Source: Epinephelus fuscoguttatus
Lineage: Eukaryota; Chordata; Actinopteri; Perciformes; Serranidae
Direction of reading: 5' to 3'
Length of the DNA: 64,000 bases
NCBI RefSeq assembly: GCF_011397635.1
Contig: NC_064756.1
Span: 20,080,907-20,144,906, forward strand
The position numbers and the translations under genes were made by a program. This document shows positions 11,001 to 23,100 of the stretch, in pieces (within the stretch, counting starts at the first letter, position 1; every line of letters starts with the position of its first letter). The notes below the pieces were generated by a model that was not told the DNA's origin, ran no database searches, and worked only from the letters and a program-made list of their open reading frames with translations.

Positions 11001-13965
11001 TCACATACATGGTTTATAATTATGCTATACAGAGAGAGAACAGCCAAACAAGAAAAAATCAAAGAGCCACAAAAATGTTCATCTTTTAAAGGGAAAGTTC
11101 ACCCCCAAATCAAAAATACATATTGAGGCCGGGGTGCGGGGGGCCTCCTACCAGTGGGCATCCAAGAGGCATCCTGATCAGATGTCCAAACCACCTCAAC
11201 TGATCCCTTTTGACGTGAAGGAGCAGCAGCTCTACTCCGAGCTCCCTCCAGATGTTCGAGCTCCTTACCTTATCTAAGACTGAGTCCAGCCACCCCACAG
11301 AGGAAACTCATTTTGGCCGCTTGTATCCCCGACCTCATTCTTTCGGTCATTACTGAGAGCTCATGACCATAGGTGAGGGTTGGGACGTAGATTGACCAGT
11401 AAATCAAAAGCTTCACCCTCCGAGTCAGCTCTCTCTTCAACCATGACAGGCACACCAAACCGTAGATCAGTCTCACGCTCCCTTCTACCCCCACTCAAGA
11501 TACTTGAGTGCCATCTATCTAGCTATCACAATCGATATCTCAAACACTTGCCAATCACACAAAAACAATCTGGATTGAAAAATAGAAATACAGGTGAGAG
11601 GAAAAGTATGTATTTTTCGATGTGGGGCAAACTGTCCCTTAAAATCTACAGGTAGAAACAGACTGTAGCCTTTGATTTAATGGGACTGACTGAGCCCCTG
11701 TACATAATCCCACTTTTCAATTTGTCAGTTAAAGATTAGGCTACATGGTGACAAGGGTCACTGACGGAGGTTTTCCTGGACATGTTGCAGCTAAGAGGAC
11801 AAAGTAAAGCTTGTTGCTTTATGTCCTTCCACACTGACCCTTTTTGATCACCATTTTCATTCTGTTGCAGTAGTTTCGGTAAATTTGTCTACAGACTTGG
11901 ATACAATACTATTGGAACCCTATTTTTCTTTCTCAAATACACGTTGTGGATTGAGAAATTAATTTGGAAAAACAAACAAGACAGGGCAGAAAATAGATTC
12001 TCATGTATAATCAGTTTCTGAGTGAAATTCTATTTTTACAACCTCTCCCAGTAAATTGCGTGTTATATGTATTAGGAAATACTGTATTATGTTCTAATAC
12101 ATCAGTGACAGAGCAGAGACTTCCTCACTAAATATTAAAGTTTCAGTCACTGTTGTCTCCAGCATCCCCTAAATATCATGAGTGACTCCCCTCCTGAATA
12201 TTTCTTTGGCTGTCTCAGACTTGAGCTCAGCTGCTGCTGTTTGTTTAACGAGTCTCTGCTCTTCTCTCTCCGGACTCTTCAGTGGTAGAATGATATTTCC
12301 AATCACTTATATCATTACAGTCATGTGCAGCAGAATTAGCACTGATTTGCCTCATTAACATCTAAACAAATCTTCAAATAACACCACCAAGACAATCTCT
12401 CCAACATATTTCCTTGCGTGTCATGCATCATCAGTTTTACAACAGAGTTGTATTACATCTAAGGTCATGGCACTGTGGCCTTTGCACTGTTTTCTACTAG
12501 TTATCACATTGCTTCTGGGATTTTAACCTCAAAAATCTACTGTTGCAGCCACGTATGAGTTTATAAACGAGCAGTAAAAGACAGCGATGTGGTTAATGTG
12601 TGATTATGTTTAGGCACAAAAACCACTTGGTCATGGTTAGGAAAAGATCTTATTTTGGGTTAGAAAGCCCAGTTTCGGTGGCACAAGTGCCGCTAGAAAT
12701 GCTGCAATGTCTCGCTTAAAAACAACCTGTTTTGGTCTGCAGCTTGCCTCACCTATGTGTCCCACCATCAGCCATCCGCTTTACCTCCCAGTGACAGTCA
12801 GCTCATGTAATTCCACATGTAATTGAAGACTACTGCACATTACTTTAGAAATGCTGACATGATAGGCGTGAAACATATATGTAAAGTATCCGTGGTTTGC
12901 AGAAACATACAATGCCAACATTTCCTCAGGGTGTCTACAGGTATCAGACATTTAAATTTAATACTTTTTAAGACCTTTTAAGATTATTTTTAACCATATT
13001 TAACACTGATTTTTTGCCAAATCCATTTTTCTTACAAAGGCAAGTATAAAGGTAAATAGTATACATGTGGTCTTGTGTGCAGGTAGGTTATATTTGGGAA
13101 TACAGTTATTAAGGTGACTAAGGTTGATCAACCTTTTTGCCAACAGGTAAGTGCACGTACAAAGTAAATATTAGGTTCAGTGGTAGGTTTAAAGACATAA
13201 CATCAGAAATGTGGACTTTCATGTAGAAGAGCACACTTAATTTTGACAAAAAGAAATTAAAAGATGGATAAATTAAATTAGATAAAATGTGCCAATTAAA
13301 ACCTCACAGATTCAAACTGAAGGTTATTTAATGACTTTTACAGCCTAATATTTCTTATAAAAATTGAATTTAAGACCTGCAGACACCCTGTTCCTCCGGG
13401 TGACTGCGCTGTAAAATATCTGAGGCCATGGTAAGCGGGACCTTTGCAATGAAAATTGATGTTTGTTATCATTGGCAAGAGATGAAGGTCGAGCATAATA
13501 ATGAAACGGCTTCTTCACTCAGGCAGGTGTGTGCACGCGGCCACCTTAGCCCTGCTCAGAGTTGCACTCTGCCTTTAGTTGCACATATTGTACATTATCA
13601 TTTTGAAGGCTCTCTAACTTTGTCACAAACAGTTTGGGAGAAGCATTGACCATGTACATGACATCTCAGTCGAGCCACCTAAACATCAGAGACACATATT
13701 TAAGCCTTTATAGACATCCATGTTAGGTGGCATTTGAAGGCTCTTGGTGTCATAGCAGTGACTATATTATATGTTGTGTATCAGCATGAAGTCTAAAATA
13801 TGTTTGCAGATATGTCCTGCTACAATAAACAAAAACACATGCACATGCTGATTTTCTTACCGGGGTCGGGACGATCAGGGGCAGAGGCAGAAGTAAAAGA
13901 GGTGTCAGGACTATTACAATGTAATTCCTATACCTCCACAGCCCAGAGGAAAAAAACCCAGCCAT
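5097..13965 (-). CDS. slc13a2: Na+/dicarboxylate cotransporter SLC13A2 (13 coding exons)
   Basis: This membrane carrier couples several Na+ to uptake of succinate-type dicarboxylates and citrate. Coding exons in transcript order: 13861-13965, 10401-10529, 10185-10321, 9650-9885, 9473-9529, 8993-9164, 8539-8661, 8235-8444, 7994-8088, 6195-6310, 5938-6099, 5542-5679, 5097-5225, giving 602 residues (human 592). All use GT-AG borders with compatible phases; the donor of exon 4 (about 9650) is the least certain. The start [15 protein letters not shown] fits the short N-terminus of the family. Both family SNT sites are present, in [12 protein letters not shown] (exon 4) and [13 protein letters not shown] (exon 11), plus the [16 protein letters not shown] segment and the C-terminal [12 protein letters not shown] helix. 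Details such as LKVIDMARAGF and FPSWAN favour SLC13A2 over SLC13A3/5, and the slc46a1-sarm1-vtn neighbourhood agrees. Exons 4-5 encode the variable charged loop. An in-frame upstream Met at 13998 is possible but less family-like. Confidence 0.93.
7234..7826. mobile_element. TTAA-target miniature element in slc13a2 intron 9
   Basis: The element is flanked by TTAA on both sides (7230-7233 and 7827-7830). Its ends are inverted: AGGGACAGTTCAACCCCAAA at the left, and GATGAACTGTCTCT at the right. Inside, GTTGGAGATATCAGCC and GATGTCTGCC near the left end recur inverted near the right end. Related copies lie at 11090-11638 and from 60226. TTAA targets are typical of the piggyBac and Kolobok superfamilies. 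Confidence 0.75.
8787..8925 (-). repeat. SINE-like 3' fragment in slc13a2 intron 6
   Basis: Read on the minus strand it carries TTTGAGTGGTTGGAAG and GGGTGAATGTGAC, the same words as the plus-strand repeat at 61005-61325. Only the 3' part is present; the tRNA-like head is missing. Confidence 0.6.
11090..11638. mobile_element. TTAA-target miniature element with a LINE fragment inside
   Basis: TTAA flanks both ends (11086-11089 and 11639-11642). The left end AGGGAAAGTTCACCCCCAAA and the right end reading GGGGCAAACTGTCCCT match the 7234-7826 family. The middle is replaced by a LINE fragment from about 11127. Confidence 0.7.
11127..11510 (-). mobile_element. LINE ORF2 C-terminal fragment (non-LTR)
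   Basis: Minus-strand frames read [20 protein letters not shown], then [20 protein letters not shown], then [15 protein letters not shown]. These are hallmark words of the C-terminal end of fish LINE reverse-transcriptase proteins. At least one frame change separates the two blocks. A second copy of the 3' end is at 15813-16125. The clade was not determined. Confidence 0.75.
12594..12945. repeat. Dispersed teleost repeat, copy B
   Basis: It shares ATTATGTTTAGGCACAAA, the 'GCTAGAAATGC' region and the 'TGGTTTGCAGAAACATACAA' region with copy A at 975-1280. It is followed directly by the next repeat starting with GGTGTCTACAGGT. Confidence 0.6.
12929..13391. repeat. Inverted-ended repeat (GGGTGTCTACAGGT family)
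   Basis: The ends are inverted: GGGTGTCTACAGGTATCAGA on the left and ACCTGCAGACACCCT on the right. The flank inside the left end is rich in TTTAAGACCTTTTAAGA. A partial copy in reverse orientation lies in slc46a1 intron 4, ending at about 24479 with ACCTGTAGACACCCT. Confidence 0.65.
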
Positions 13966-13998
13966 GATCCACACAGTGTGATCATCCAAAGTATTCAA

Positions 13999-16900
13999 GA
14001 GTCAGAAAGAAAACACACAATTAGTGACACGACTGTGCTATCTGAGACACAGTAGTAAAGTCACAGTATATATAGTGGTATATACAGTATGTGACCCTGA
14101 AAAAGGGATTAAAAATTAACTTTATAGTGAGGGTCCAGCATGTACAGGGTGTGTTTCCATGTGTCGGGAAGGGGGTAGGTAAGGTAAGCAACCAGGAGCA
14201 ATAATCTATGGAAGCAACTTACCTTTTTTTATCTTGACTATAATATGCAACAGCTGCTTTGTCTGTGTGAGGTGTACAGTGGTGATTATCAACTTACTAT
14301 TTCATACCTATGGGCACTTCATGTGGCCACGGACGGAATAACATTAAATCACTGGTTGTCAAAGTGAGCCACACACACTGCACAAATTCATGACACTGCA
14401 TATTAACCCCAAAGTAAACCAAATAAAATTATATCCCTGACTACGCCTGATAGGAACTACAAAGTGAGATGTCAAATGTCTTGCTCAAGGAGTATTAGGA
14501 CAATCTGTAACAACACAGATCCATTTCATAACAGGGTTATTGGCTTTGTAAATAGGTCGCGTGGGTGTAACGTTAATGACACATGTGATTCCTGCGAAAA
14601 GCCACAGAGGGTGAAATGTTGACAAACCAGATCATCCTCCTACTGTGTGCGTGTGTGTGTGTGCGGTGTATGTGTGAAGATAAAAGGTCAAAGGGAGTCA
14701 CGGGAGGGTGTGATGATGAATGTTTGAGGACATCCTGAGGCTGTATCAAGTTATGGGCTAAGTCCCTGACAGTTACTGCACAGGAACAAATACGCTGAGT
14801 AAAAAAATAATTAGTAAGTCATTTGTAATTTAACCAAGTGTAATCTAATCTTCCTACAGACTAAAAAATAAATAAATGAAAAAAATATTGCAGGGGGCTT
14901 AACAAAACAGTGGTAGGAAATTATTTTAAGGAAATATCAATAATCAAAAAAGATACGTAAATGTGACTAAAACAAAATAGGACACGTGCGTTTACTTGGG
15001 TGGGATTGTGGGTTGTGATGTATGATATAAAACAGGTGTTTACGGGCAAAGTGTGGATCAATGAGGAACAACAAGTTCACTGTAAATAAGACTGTAAACA
15101 GAGATACCACATAATATTTTTGCCTATACAAAATTCTCTTAAGGGTCATTTATTTACACATGTAGACACAACATTTGTCACTGTGTGACCTTGGAGTTAA
15201 ATCTTTGTTTGCTTTTAGAGTGGTTTTATGTTGAGCTATGAAATATTTCTTTCCACTTTTGACATCCAAAGTGATCAAAGATCATTTTTTAAAATGTATA
15301 GTTCAAGTGACACACAAAAAGGTACATCACAAAGGTAAAACAATAAACTCTTATGTCTGTAAATAGAATAATTCTGAAATATGTGTAGTTTATATAGTTA
15401 AAAAATTAAATACTGCAACAAAGTTTTTCCTTTATTTTCCACATTTAGACAACAAAAGATTCGGAAAATAAACAGTCACAGGAGAGCAGGATGGACTCTT
15501 GTGTTTGAGGCACATAATACTCTTTTTAAATGGCAGAAAAAATTATTTAAAAAAATAACACATTTACAAATTGCTGTTTTTTTATCTGGACAACGAGGGA
15601 ATGTCCCATAATGACATAATCACTAACATCTTAACAGAGGCCAGATTTAAGAGGCTTGCACTGCTTTCCCCAAAGTGCCCTGTCTGCACTTACCACTGGT
15701 CAGTGGGGGTGGGAATCACCAGAGGATCCATGATAGGATATTATCACGATACTTACGTCACAATACAATATTATTGCAATTTTAAATGTGTTACAAAATG
15801 CTGAGTCCATCAATCCATTCAACTGTTTTCATCCGCTTATCTGGGGCCGGGTCGCGGGGCAGCAGGCCAAGTAAAGCACCAAAGACATCGCTCTCCCCAG
15901 CAACGCTTCCCAGCTCCTCCTGGGGGACCCCAAGGTGTTCCCAGGCCAGACGGCATGTGTAGTCCCTCCAGCGTGTTCTGGGTCTGCCCCGGGGCCTCCT
16001 ACTAGTGGGACGTGCTCAGAACATCTCTAACAGGAGGCGACCAGGAGGCATCCTGATCAGATGCCCGAACCACCTCAACTGACCCCCTTCAACACGAAGG
16101 AGCAGCGGCTCTACTCCGAGCATATTACCTTTTTTCAACTCTAAATTATGTCTCCAAAGAAAAACTCTGTCTACGTCTGTTTTATCTAACAAGATAAAGT
16201 TTCACTCTGTTCATCACACCTCAGCCATTTTTTTTTTTTGCAGCAAAATGTATCCAGTGGACTAAAAACGCATTTGATTATATCATTCTAGTAGGCTACC
16301 TTAATTAATTTGTATGTGTAATGTTAACGACTTTTATAATAAAAAAAAATCGATACATGACAATGTGTGACGATATGATATTGCCACACAAACAAAACGT
16401 GATCCTACCCTGTATCAATTTTTTCCCTGACCCCTACTTGTCAGAGGGATCCTGAGTCAGCATCAAACCTCATGAAAAACCATTAAACACTGCTGACTTC
16501 AAGAATCTCTCCACATTAATTAAAGAAATTATAGAAATGAGCATTCCACTGATTTGTTACATAAAAGTCTAGAGTATACCTGTGAAGGTGATGGAGGTAC
16601 CTTTTCTGTTCCCCAGCCCTGCCCCTGAAAGGGTCGCTGCATACAGGTGTTCATCTTGTTAACTCTCACCTGTGGAGCAAACAGAAAGACATGTGGTCTT
16701 ATTGTCATCACAATGTGTTTTTGTTCCTGCCATCATTTTACAAAAATATAATTTTTCTGGTCTAGAACCTTCACCAACCTACCTCACTATACATAGAAAG
16801 AGATCTTATCCTTATAATCTGATATATTTTTATCGAAAAAAAATATAAAAACATGCTTTCCATGCTCCTCCAAATATTTCAGTTCTTCTCTGAAGCTTTC

Positions 16901-17690
16901 GTAGTGTGGATTTATATCAGACATCCATTTTTATGAATTAAGCGATATATATGAAGTTTATCATCATCATCTATAACCAGCGATTACCATGATAATAACA
17001 TTTTGTTTGGTATCTTAATTTTTTTATCTGGTGTATTCTTACATGAAAAAGAAACTGATTTGCCAAAGAACAGAGTTGTTATTGTCATTCTTACATTGGT
17101 GTAGAGTATCAGATGACTGAGAACAGATTTAGTTACTAACTGGAGGATTAGTACACATAAAAGAGAATATCCATCAACAAGCAATTATTGACTCCAAAAC
17201 TGAACTCGCGCCAAGAATTTCAAAGTGTAGGCCGCCTTCACGAATGCAGCAGTAGGGTGTGTTCAGCTTGGTTATTCTCGTTAACTGTCAGTGGATTCCA
17301 GGGAATTGAGTAAAATTAACCACATTTATTTGTAATTTGTCAAGTGAGCGTGCCAAATGTGCCTTCCTCCTAAAGTACTTAAAATAGCAGCTGTTGGTTG
17401 CTTTGTTACATTTACAAAACTGACTATTAAAACACATTGTCTTCTGCTGCTATCTTGTCTGTCTTTTATCTGCCCTCTGCTCTTCCTGCCCTCCACTGCA
17501 TGACGTGTGTGATATTTATCAATTTATATCCAGGTATATTTTATAAATATGTAATATTCTAGCTATTTCTAGAGTGCCTTTTAAACATCTAGCATCTAGA
17601 CTACAGATGCAAAAAAAAAAAAAGGTCATGCTTTATAGGTCAATTTTGGCTCATTTCACTTTTTTCTGTAGATCAATGAGCATCAAATAA
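13999..17690. other. Spacer between divergent slc13a2 and slc46a1 (left part)
   Basis: No gene was recognised. It contains a short GT run near 14645-14668, AT-rich stretches, a LINE 3' fragment (15813-16125) set inside an older repeat (about 15706-16434, with GGGGTGGGAATCACC at its left side) and no conserved-looking open frame. The slc13a2 promoter and 5' non-coding exon should lie just right of 13965 but cannot be pinpointed. Confidence 0.5.
15813..16125 (-). mobile_element. LINE 3' end fragment
   Basis: The plus strand shows CATCCGCTTATCTGGGGCCG at the 3' end, and further right CATCCTGATCAGATGCCCGA, matching the 11127-11510 copy. On the minus strand it encodes the remains of the C-terminal RWFGHLxRMPPG region and the Pro/Arg-rich tail. 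The 5' part is lost, as expected for LINE truncation. Confidence 0.7.
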
Positions 17691-17699
17691 GCCAATAAC

Positions 17700-17880
17700 T
17701 TTCACCCCATTTTTCTAAACTGGTTGTGGGAGGAAACTGGAGTACTTGGAGAGGGCCCACACTGCCATGGGGGAGCATGCAGGCTCTGCACCGGGGGGGC
17801 TCCCCCACCCTGGTTTCGAGCCAGGAGCCCTCTTGCTGTGAGGTGACAATGCTAACCACTGCACTGCCATGCCACCCCAG
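17700..17880 (-). repeat. tRNA-derived SINE-like repeat
   Basis: On the minus strand it begins GGGGTGGCATGGCAGTGCAG, TGGTTAGCATTG and then has a B-box-like GGCTCGAAACC, followed by the CTCCAGTTTCCTCCCACAA tail common in fish. A-box and B-box spacing is tRNA-like. It is too diverged to be a functional tRNA. Confidence 0.55.
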
Positions 17881-18039
17881 TATTTGAGATTATAGAGTTA
17901 AAAATATATTGTGGTTATTTAATAGGTGGATTCCAGTGTTTAAGACTACATTGGAGGGACAATAAGACAGGCTTCGAAACATTAGACCTTCTGAAGTCAG
18001 GGACTGAAAGGTTTGCTGCTGTCTTTTATTCAGTTTCTT

Positions 18040-18202
18040 ATTTTTTGAGCAGCCTTCTTCTTGTGCACGTATTCTGAATAAACTGACATTTTTTGGCATT
18101 GATCTCAGCCTGTGAACCTTTTTTCGTGACTGCCCAGCCCAGTTGTGTTGGTGTGTGGGGATCTCCTCTGCCGTCCTTTCTTGGTTGTCTATTGTGCCGA
18201 GG
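18040..18202. repeat. Dispersed repeat shared with 27143-27335
   Basis: It shares GAGCAGCCTTCTTCTTGTGC, the word GCATTGATCTCAGC and CAGCCCAGTTG with the 27143-27335 copy, and ends with TCTTGGTTGTCTATTGTGCC. In the other copy that end motif also occurs inverted at the start, so the family has inverted ends. This copy is truncated at its left. Confidence 0.6.
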
Positions 18203-18209
18203 CATGCAA

Positions 18210-19103
18210 TACCCCCTTTACACCTGGCATTAACATCAGTTTTTGTGATCGGATTGCAATCGGATTGCTCTTGACCACATGAAAGTACAGGTGTAAATAC
18301 ACTTGAAACACATTGAGGATGGATTGTTATCCGATCTGCCAAACCACTTCTGAAGGTGGTCAGGGACGCACTGTGACCACATCCAGGGGCGGACTGGCCA
18401 TCTGGAGGTTCTGGAGAATCACAGAACGGCCAGTACTCCAGGACGGCCGGCGGCCGCTACACAGTCATCACCGTTTTTTTTGTTGTTGTTTTTTTTCTTT
18501 TTTCTCCCTGATAATCTACTGTTCCACGTCCAGTCCGCTAGGTGGCAGCCTTTAAATTAGATGCCAGCCGGCCCATAGATATCTATGAGCCGGCCGGCCG
18601 CCAATCAAATTGAAGAAGGAGGAAGCGCATACCATATGCGCACCGGTTGTTGTGGGCTGGGCCGAGTCAAAGTCCAGGGCTGTTTTTTAGTCTCAGTCCG
18701 CCCCTGACCACATCGGACACAAGTGTAAATGCAAATGCGTCTCCAATCCACATGCAACAACTCTGTGGGCAAAAATACGTAGGCAAGGTGCGCCAGCTGG
18801 ACGCAGGAAGAAGGAAGAAGACAACAACAACAACCCTCACCAGGTAGCGACTGCCAAGATAAAGAAAACATGGATGATAGCCGAGGATGGAGTAAACGAG
18901 AAGAAGTGTCTGCTCTGAAAAACAAGGAGTCGTTGTTGTTGTTTTTGTTGTTGTTGTTGTTGGTCTGACGTCAGTGGGACGGATCTGGATGTGGACACCG
19001 GAGACTTATGTTAATACCAGGTGTAAATGTATGGGGTCAAGCACTATGCGACTGCAATCAGATCACACAAAATGCATGTTAATGCCAGGTGTAAAGGGAG
19101 TGC
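18210..19103. mobile_element. Inverted-repeat element (TTTACACCTGGCATTAACAT ends)
   Basis: The left end CCCTTTACACCTGGCATTAA (from about 18213) is mirrored at the right by TTAATGCCAGGTGTAAAGGG (ending about 19098). The inner arms share the ATCAGATC/GATCGGAT and GTGTAAAT words. It is interrupted by a complete hAT-type miniature element at 18384-18706, so its original length was about 560 bases. No clear target duplication was seen. Confidence 0.7.
18384..18706. mobile_element. hAT-type miniature element, nested
   Basis: The ends CAGGGGCGGACTG and CAGTCCGCCCCTG are perfect inverted repeats. The flanking 8 bases ACCACATC (18376-18383 and 18707-18714) are an exact target duplication, the hAT hallmark. 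The element is 323 bases, palindromic in part (GGCCGGCCGGC near 18590) and non-coding. It inserted into the older 18210-19103 element. Confidence 0.88.
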
Positions 19104-19279
19104 AAGACAAACTTTTTTGTTGCCCTAAGCAGGTGCAGTTTTACATCTCATCTTTATCTTTCTAAAGTTTTGGGTCAGCCCCAAGACTTTGCAAAGATAA
19201 AATACCACACATTTTACCAAAGAGACTACTCTCTGATTTAATACAAGTTACATAGTTCTAGTTTCAACAGTATCAGTAC

Positions 19280-19672
19280 TAGGGGTGTAACGATACATCG
19301 ATCCACATCGATACATCGATTCATTGATTAACGATCCGATTATATCGACGCAAAATGAAAACATCGATCCATATAGTCATCTTAAAGATACACATTTATT
19401 TTGAAATTCACATAGCACGTCTGTGTCACCATTTCTGGGCAAGTGCGCCTCCTCTCAAACAACAAACAGCTCAGAAATAAAATGGTCAAATCATATTCTA
19501 GTTGTTTTTGTCAGGGCATATGATATCACGTCATATTGATCGCAGGCTCCTGAATCGAATTGAATCAAAATCGTATCGTGACAGACTTTGTGATATCGGC
19601 AAACATCGTATCGTCATCCAAACAAATCGATATAATATCGAATAGTGATGAAGCTGGTGATTTACACCCCTA
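19280..19672. mobile_element. hAT-type miniature element
   Basis: The ends TAGGGGTGTAACGATACATC and the right-hand TTACACCCCTA are inverted. The flanks ATCAGTAC (19272-19279) and ATTAGTAC (19673-19680) form an 8-base target duplication with one mismatch. The interior is rich in CGATA words repeated in both orientations. It is non-coding. Confidence 0.85.
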
Positions 19673-20107
19673 ATTAGTACTAATCAAAATATAGACTTGG
19701 TCCTAGAAATTACTTTCACAATTGAACAACATTGCTTTGGCTGTAAAATCTGCACACTTCTTTACACAACTATTTAGTTTCACATGCAAGGTCAGCTAAT
19801 AGAAATGCATTATGACTCATAGGTCATCACTTTTTGGTGCAAGTGTTGCTACACAAGACAAGACTGTATTAGTCTTGTAAAGAATAAAAAGTTGTAGTTC
19901 ACAACTTTGTCCACACGATGGTGCTGAGTTCATGTCCCAGCATCGCTTCTGCTGAGCTGGTGGATGTGTTGTTACCTTCTGCCTAGTTTCATCACACTGG
20001 GACGTTAGTAGCGTCAACAAGCTAGCGTTAGCATGTTCAGCTAGCTAGCTACACCGCTACACAGAGCAACTCAATACAGTTAATGTTCACAGTGGACTCG
20101 GGTCGAC

Positions 20108-23100
20108 ATGGACGAGCCGGACACCGCGGCCATCCTCCCCGGAGACGTGCTCAGCTCCACATCAACTGACGACGACACCACCGGGTCAACTGGCCACAAA
20201 GACGACGCTGATGTACCGACCACCCGCTGCGTTAGACCGCCGTTCACATGCTCGCTGCCGGTGTCTGTGGAGCCAGTGATGTTCCTGTCCATGTTTTCTC
20301 TGGCACTTCAGGCGCCTCTGTCCACACAGTATCTGTGGGACCGCATCAGCGAGGACCTCGGCTACAACGGCTCCAAGAGCTCCGGGTGCAGCAACGGCTC
20401 CGTGCCGCCGGACCCCCTGCAAACGGTAGTCCATGTCTCTAAAGAGTTAATGTTAGAAAGCGTTTACTCCTGTTGATCTGACCCGCTGACAGCCATTTAA
20501 AATGTTTTGTTAACAGGAAGCTGACAGGTAAATCATGTTATCTTCCTCTGACAGCCACAGCTGCTGCTCAGGTACACTAATTAATCACATGCCAAGTGCA
20601 GATAATTACAGTCAGGGGAAACTCAAAGCCTTGTGATAAAGTTTAATAAGTTACAGGAGCTATCCACAAGTCTGAAGTAAAGGCATTACACTTACAGACA
20701 CTATAGGTGTGAACCAACAGGCTGGATTTCACTACTTAGTTAATGAACAGGAACATGCTGTTTGTCTTATGTAGCCCCAGGACAGGTGTTGCAGTTACCC
20801 TTAGAAAATATAATAATAAAGTTAAACAGGTATCAAGAAGAAGGAGACATGCTTTATTAATCCTTTAACTCTTGTCACATACACACTGATGCACAATCAG
20901 GAACTACACACAGAGATGTCAGAGCGAGAGGGCTGCCCATGGACAGGTGCTCTAAGCAGTTGGGAGCCCACTGTCAGTCCGCACTACATATGTGTTCCAG
21001 ACAGGGGCTTGAGATGGCGACCCTCTGGTTCCCGACCTAGGTGCCTACAGCCTGAGCACCTGGCGCCTCGAAAGAGCTGCATGCAATAGGTCCAGTAAAA
21101 GAGCAGAGTAATGGTGTTAGATTACAAGCCACTGAACATTCACCACAAAAGCTTACAATACACAAACAAAAATCAATACATGACAAACACAAATCATTGT
21201 GGCACAGTAAAAGCAAGGCCACAGTGACAGACATGAGTCCTGTAGAACTTCAGTTAATACCCGGGCTGTTATTTGCTTAAATCACTGAACTCACCAGGCT
21301 TATATTTTGGGGAGGCCTTTAATTCCTTTTGCATAAAACTACAATCAAATTGTTTATTTGAACCAGTGTAAAAATTAGGCTTCGAATAACATATCAACCG
21401 CTTCAGAGGAAGGGAGTCACCACTTGTGTTTTTCGGCATGCCGCTAAATCTGAATGAACTAAACGAACTAAACGATTGAATTGTGGAGAATCTAATGGAG
21501 CTAACACTATGTAGCATCATCATATTGACAAAAGTTCAATATTTATCTCTATATTCAGGATCTAAGCAGCTAGCTATCATTATCTCCAGTGGGTAGTCAA
21601 CAATCTCGTTTTAATCACCCAAAGAACTAATATAAAATTGAACTGCTTGGCAACCAGACCAGGCTTCTAACTGAGACAGGCCTGTATTTATCAAAATGTG
21701 TAGCCACACTCGGCCAGTAAAAGGAACTGGGCTTTTAACTGAAGTTTTATGTTAAGTATAGAGATCCAAAGAGAATGAATCATCCGTGCCTAAAATGCAG
21801 GTGTGTAGATAGGAAAAGAACCACAATGCTTTTTGGACGATTGCAACAAAGAGGAACAGCAGTCACAAGTTGAATCTAAGCACATTGGAATGATGAACAT
21901 GCACATTTTGGGCCAGTAATAGCCGGTGCATTGATCAGCAGTTTTCATTCCTGTTCACCAGAACCCTGATGATCTGTCATACACATCTAGTTAGGGACCA
22001 AATTACACCTAGGCTGCAAGGTAAATATGATTATGGGTGGGTTAGGGGACCAAACTGTAATAGTGTCAGTCTCTTAAACTCCTGTTCACTAGATTGACTA
22101 GATTACACTTGTTTTTTTTCCAGGAGGTGGAAACCTTGACAGCCCACTGGAACCTGTACATCAGTCTTGGGGGCTTCTCTGTAGGCCTGCTGGTGGTGCC
22201 TCTGCTAGGCTCATGGAGTGACCACGCAGGTCGCAGACCAGTCCTCATCATCCCCAACCTCGGCCTGGCCCTCCAAGCTGTGGTTTATTTAGTGGTGATG
22301 TACCTGAAGCTGCCTGTGGTCTACTTCCTAGTGGGCAGGCTGCTCAGTGGCCTTTCAGGGGATTTCAACGCCATCCTGGCTGGCTGCTTTTCTTATGTGG
22401 CTGATGTCAGCGACAGAGAGTCCCGCACCTTTAGGGTGGCAGTCCTGGAAGCTTGTCTGGGTCTGTCAGGGATGCTAGCAAGCATCATCGGAGGGCAGTG
22501 GCGGCGGGCACAAGGGTAAGAGATGTGTAAAAAAAGTGTCATCAAATTGAAATCTTTGCAATCTGAATCTGTTATCATTGCCATTATATTTTTGTGTTTC
22601 CATTTAGCTACATCAATCCATTCTGGCTGGTCCTGGTCACTAACTTGGCCTCAGCTCTGTACGCTTACCTGTTTGTCTGTGAGTCTGTCCTGCCAGACCC
22701 AAGCACCAGGCTCCTCACATGCCGCCACCATAAAACTGTCTGGCACCTCTTCTCGACAGGAGGCAGCAGCAGCGAGGCGGGTGGAAGACTTCACAGATGC
22801 AAGCTGTGGCTTTATATGCTGTGTTTCTTCCTGGTGGTGACCATACACTTCGGCAGCAGGGAGTTGTACGTGTTGTATGAGCTGAGCTCGCCACTGTGCT
22901 GGGGGCCGGCCCTCATTGGCTACGGATCAGCAGCTCAGCACCTGGCCTATCTGAGCAGTCTGCTGGGGCTGAAGATCATGCAGCGCTGCCTGGAGGACTC
23001 CTGGGTGGCTCTCGTGGGTCTGGCCTCCAATATCATCGGGCTGGTGGTCTTCTCTGTGGCTAACACCACGCAGCTCATGTTCACAGGTGAGGAATCTGGA

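Larger units (their letters stand above)
10530..13860. other. slc13a2 intron 1, repeat-filled
   Basis: This 3.3 kb first intron holds the TTAA element 11090-11638, a LINE fragment inside it, dispersed repeat copy B at 12594-12945 and the 12929-13391 repeat. No other exon-like frame was seen. Confidence 0.7.

Noticed and set aside
17700-17880. Possible tRNA gene on the minus strand
   Set aside because: A-box and B-box words are present but the cloverleaf does not close and the rest matches a fish SINE tail.
17890-18342. Minus-strand 150-codon frame
   Set aside because: It crosses two unrelated repeats (18040-18202 and the start of 18210-19103); no domain signature or splice context.
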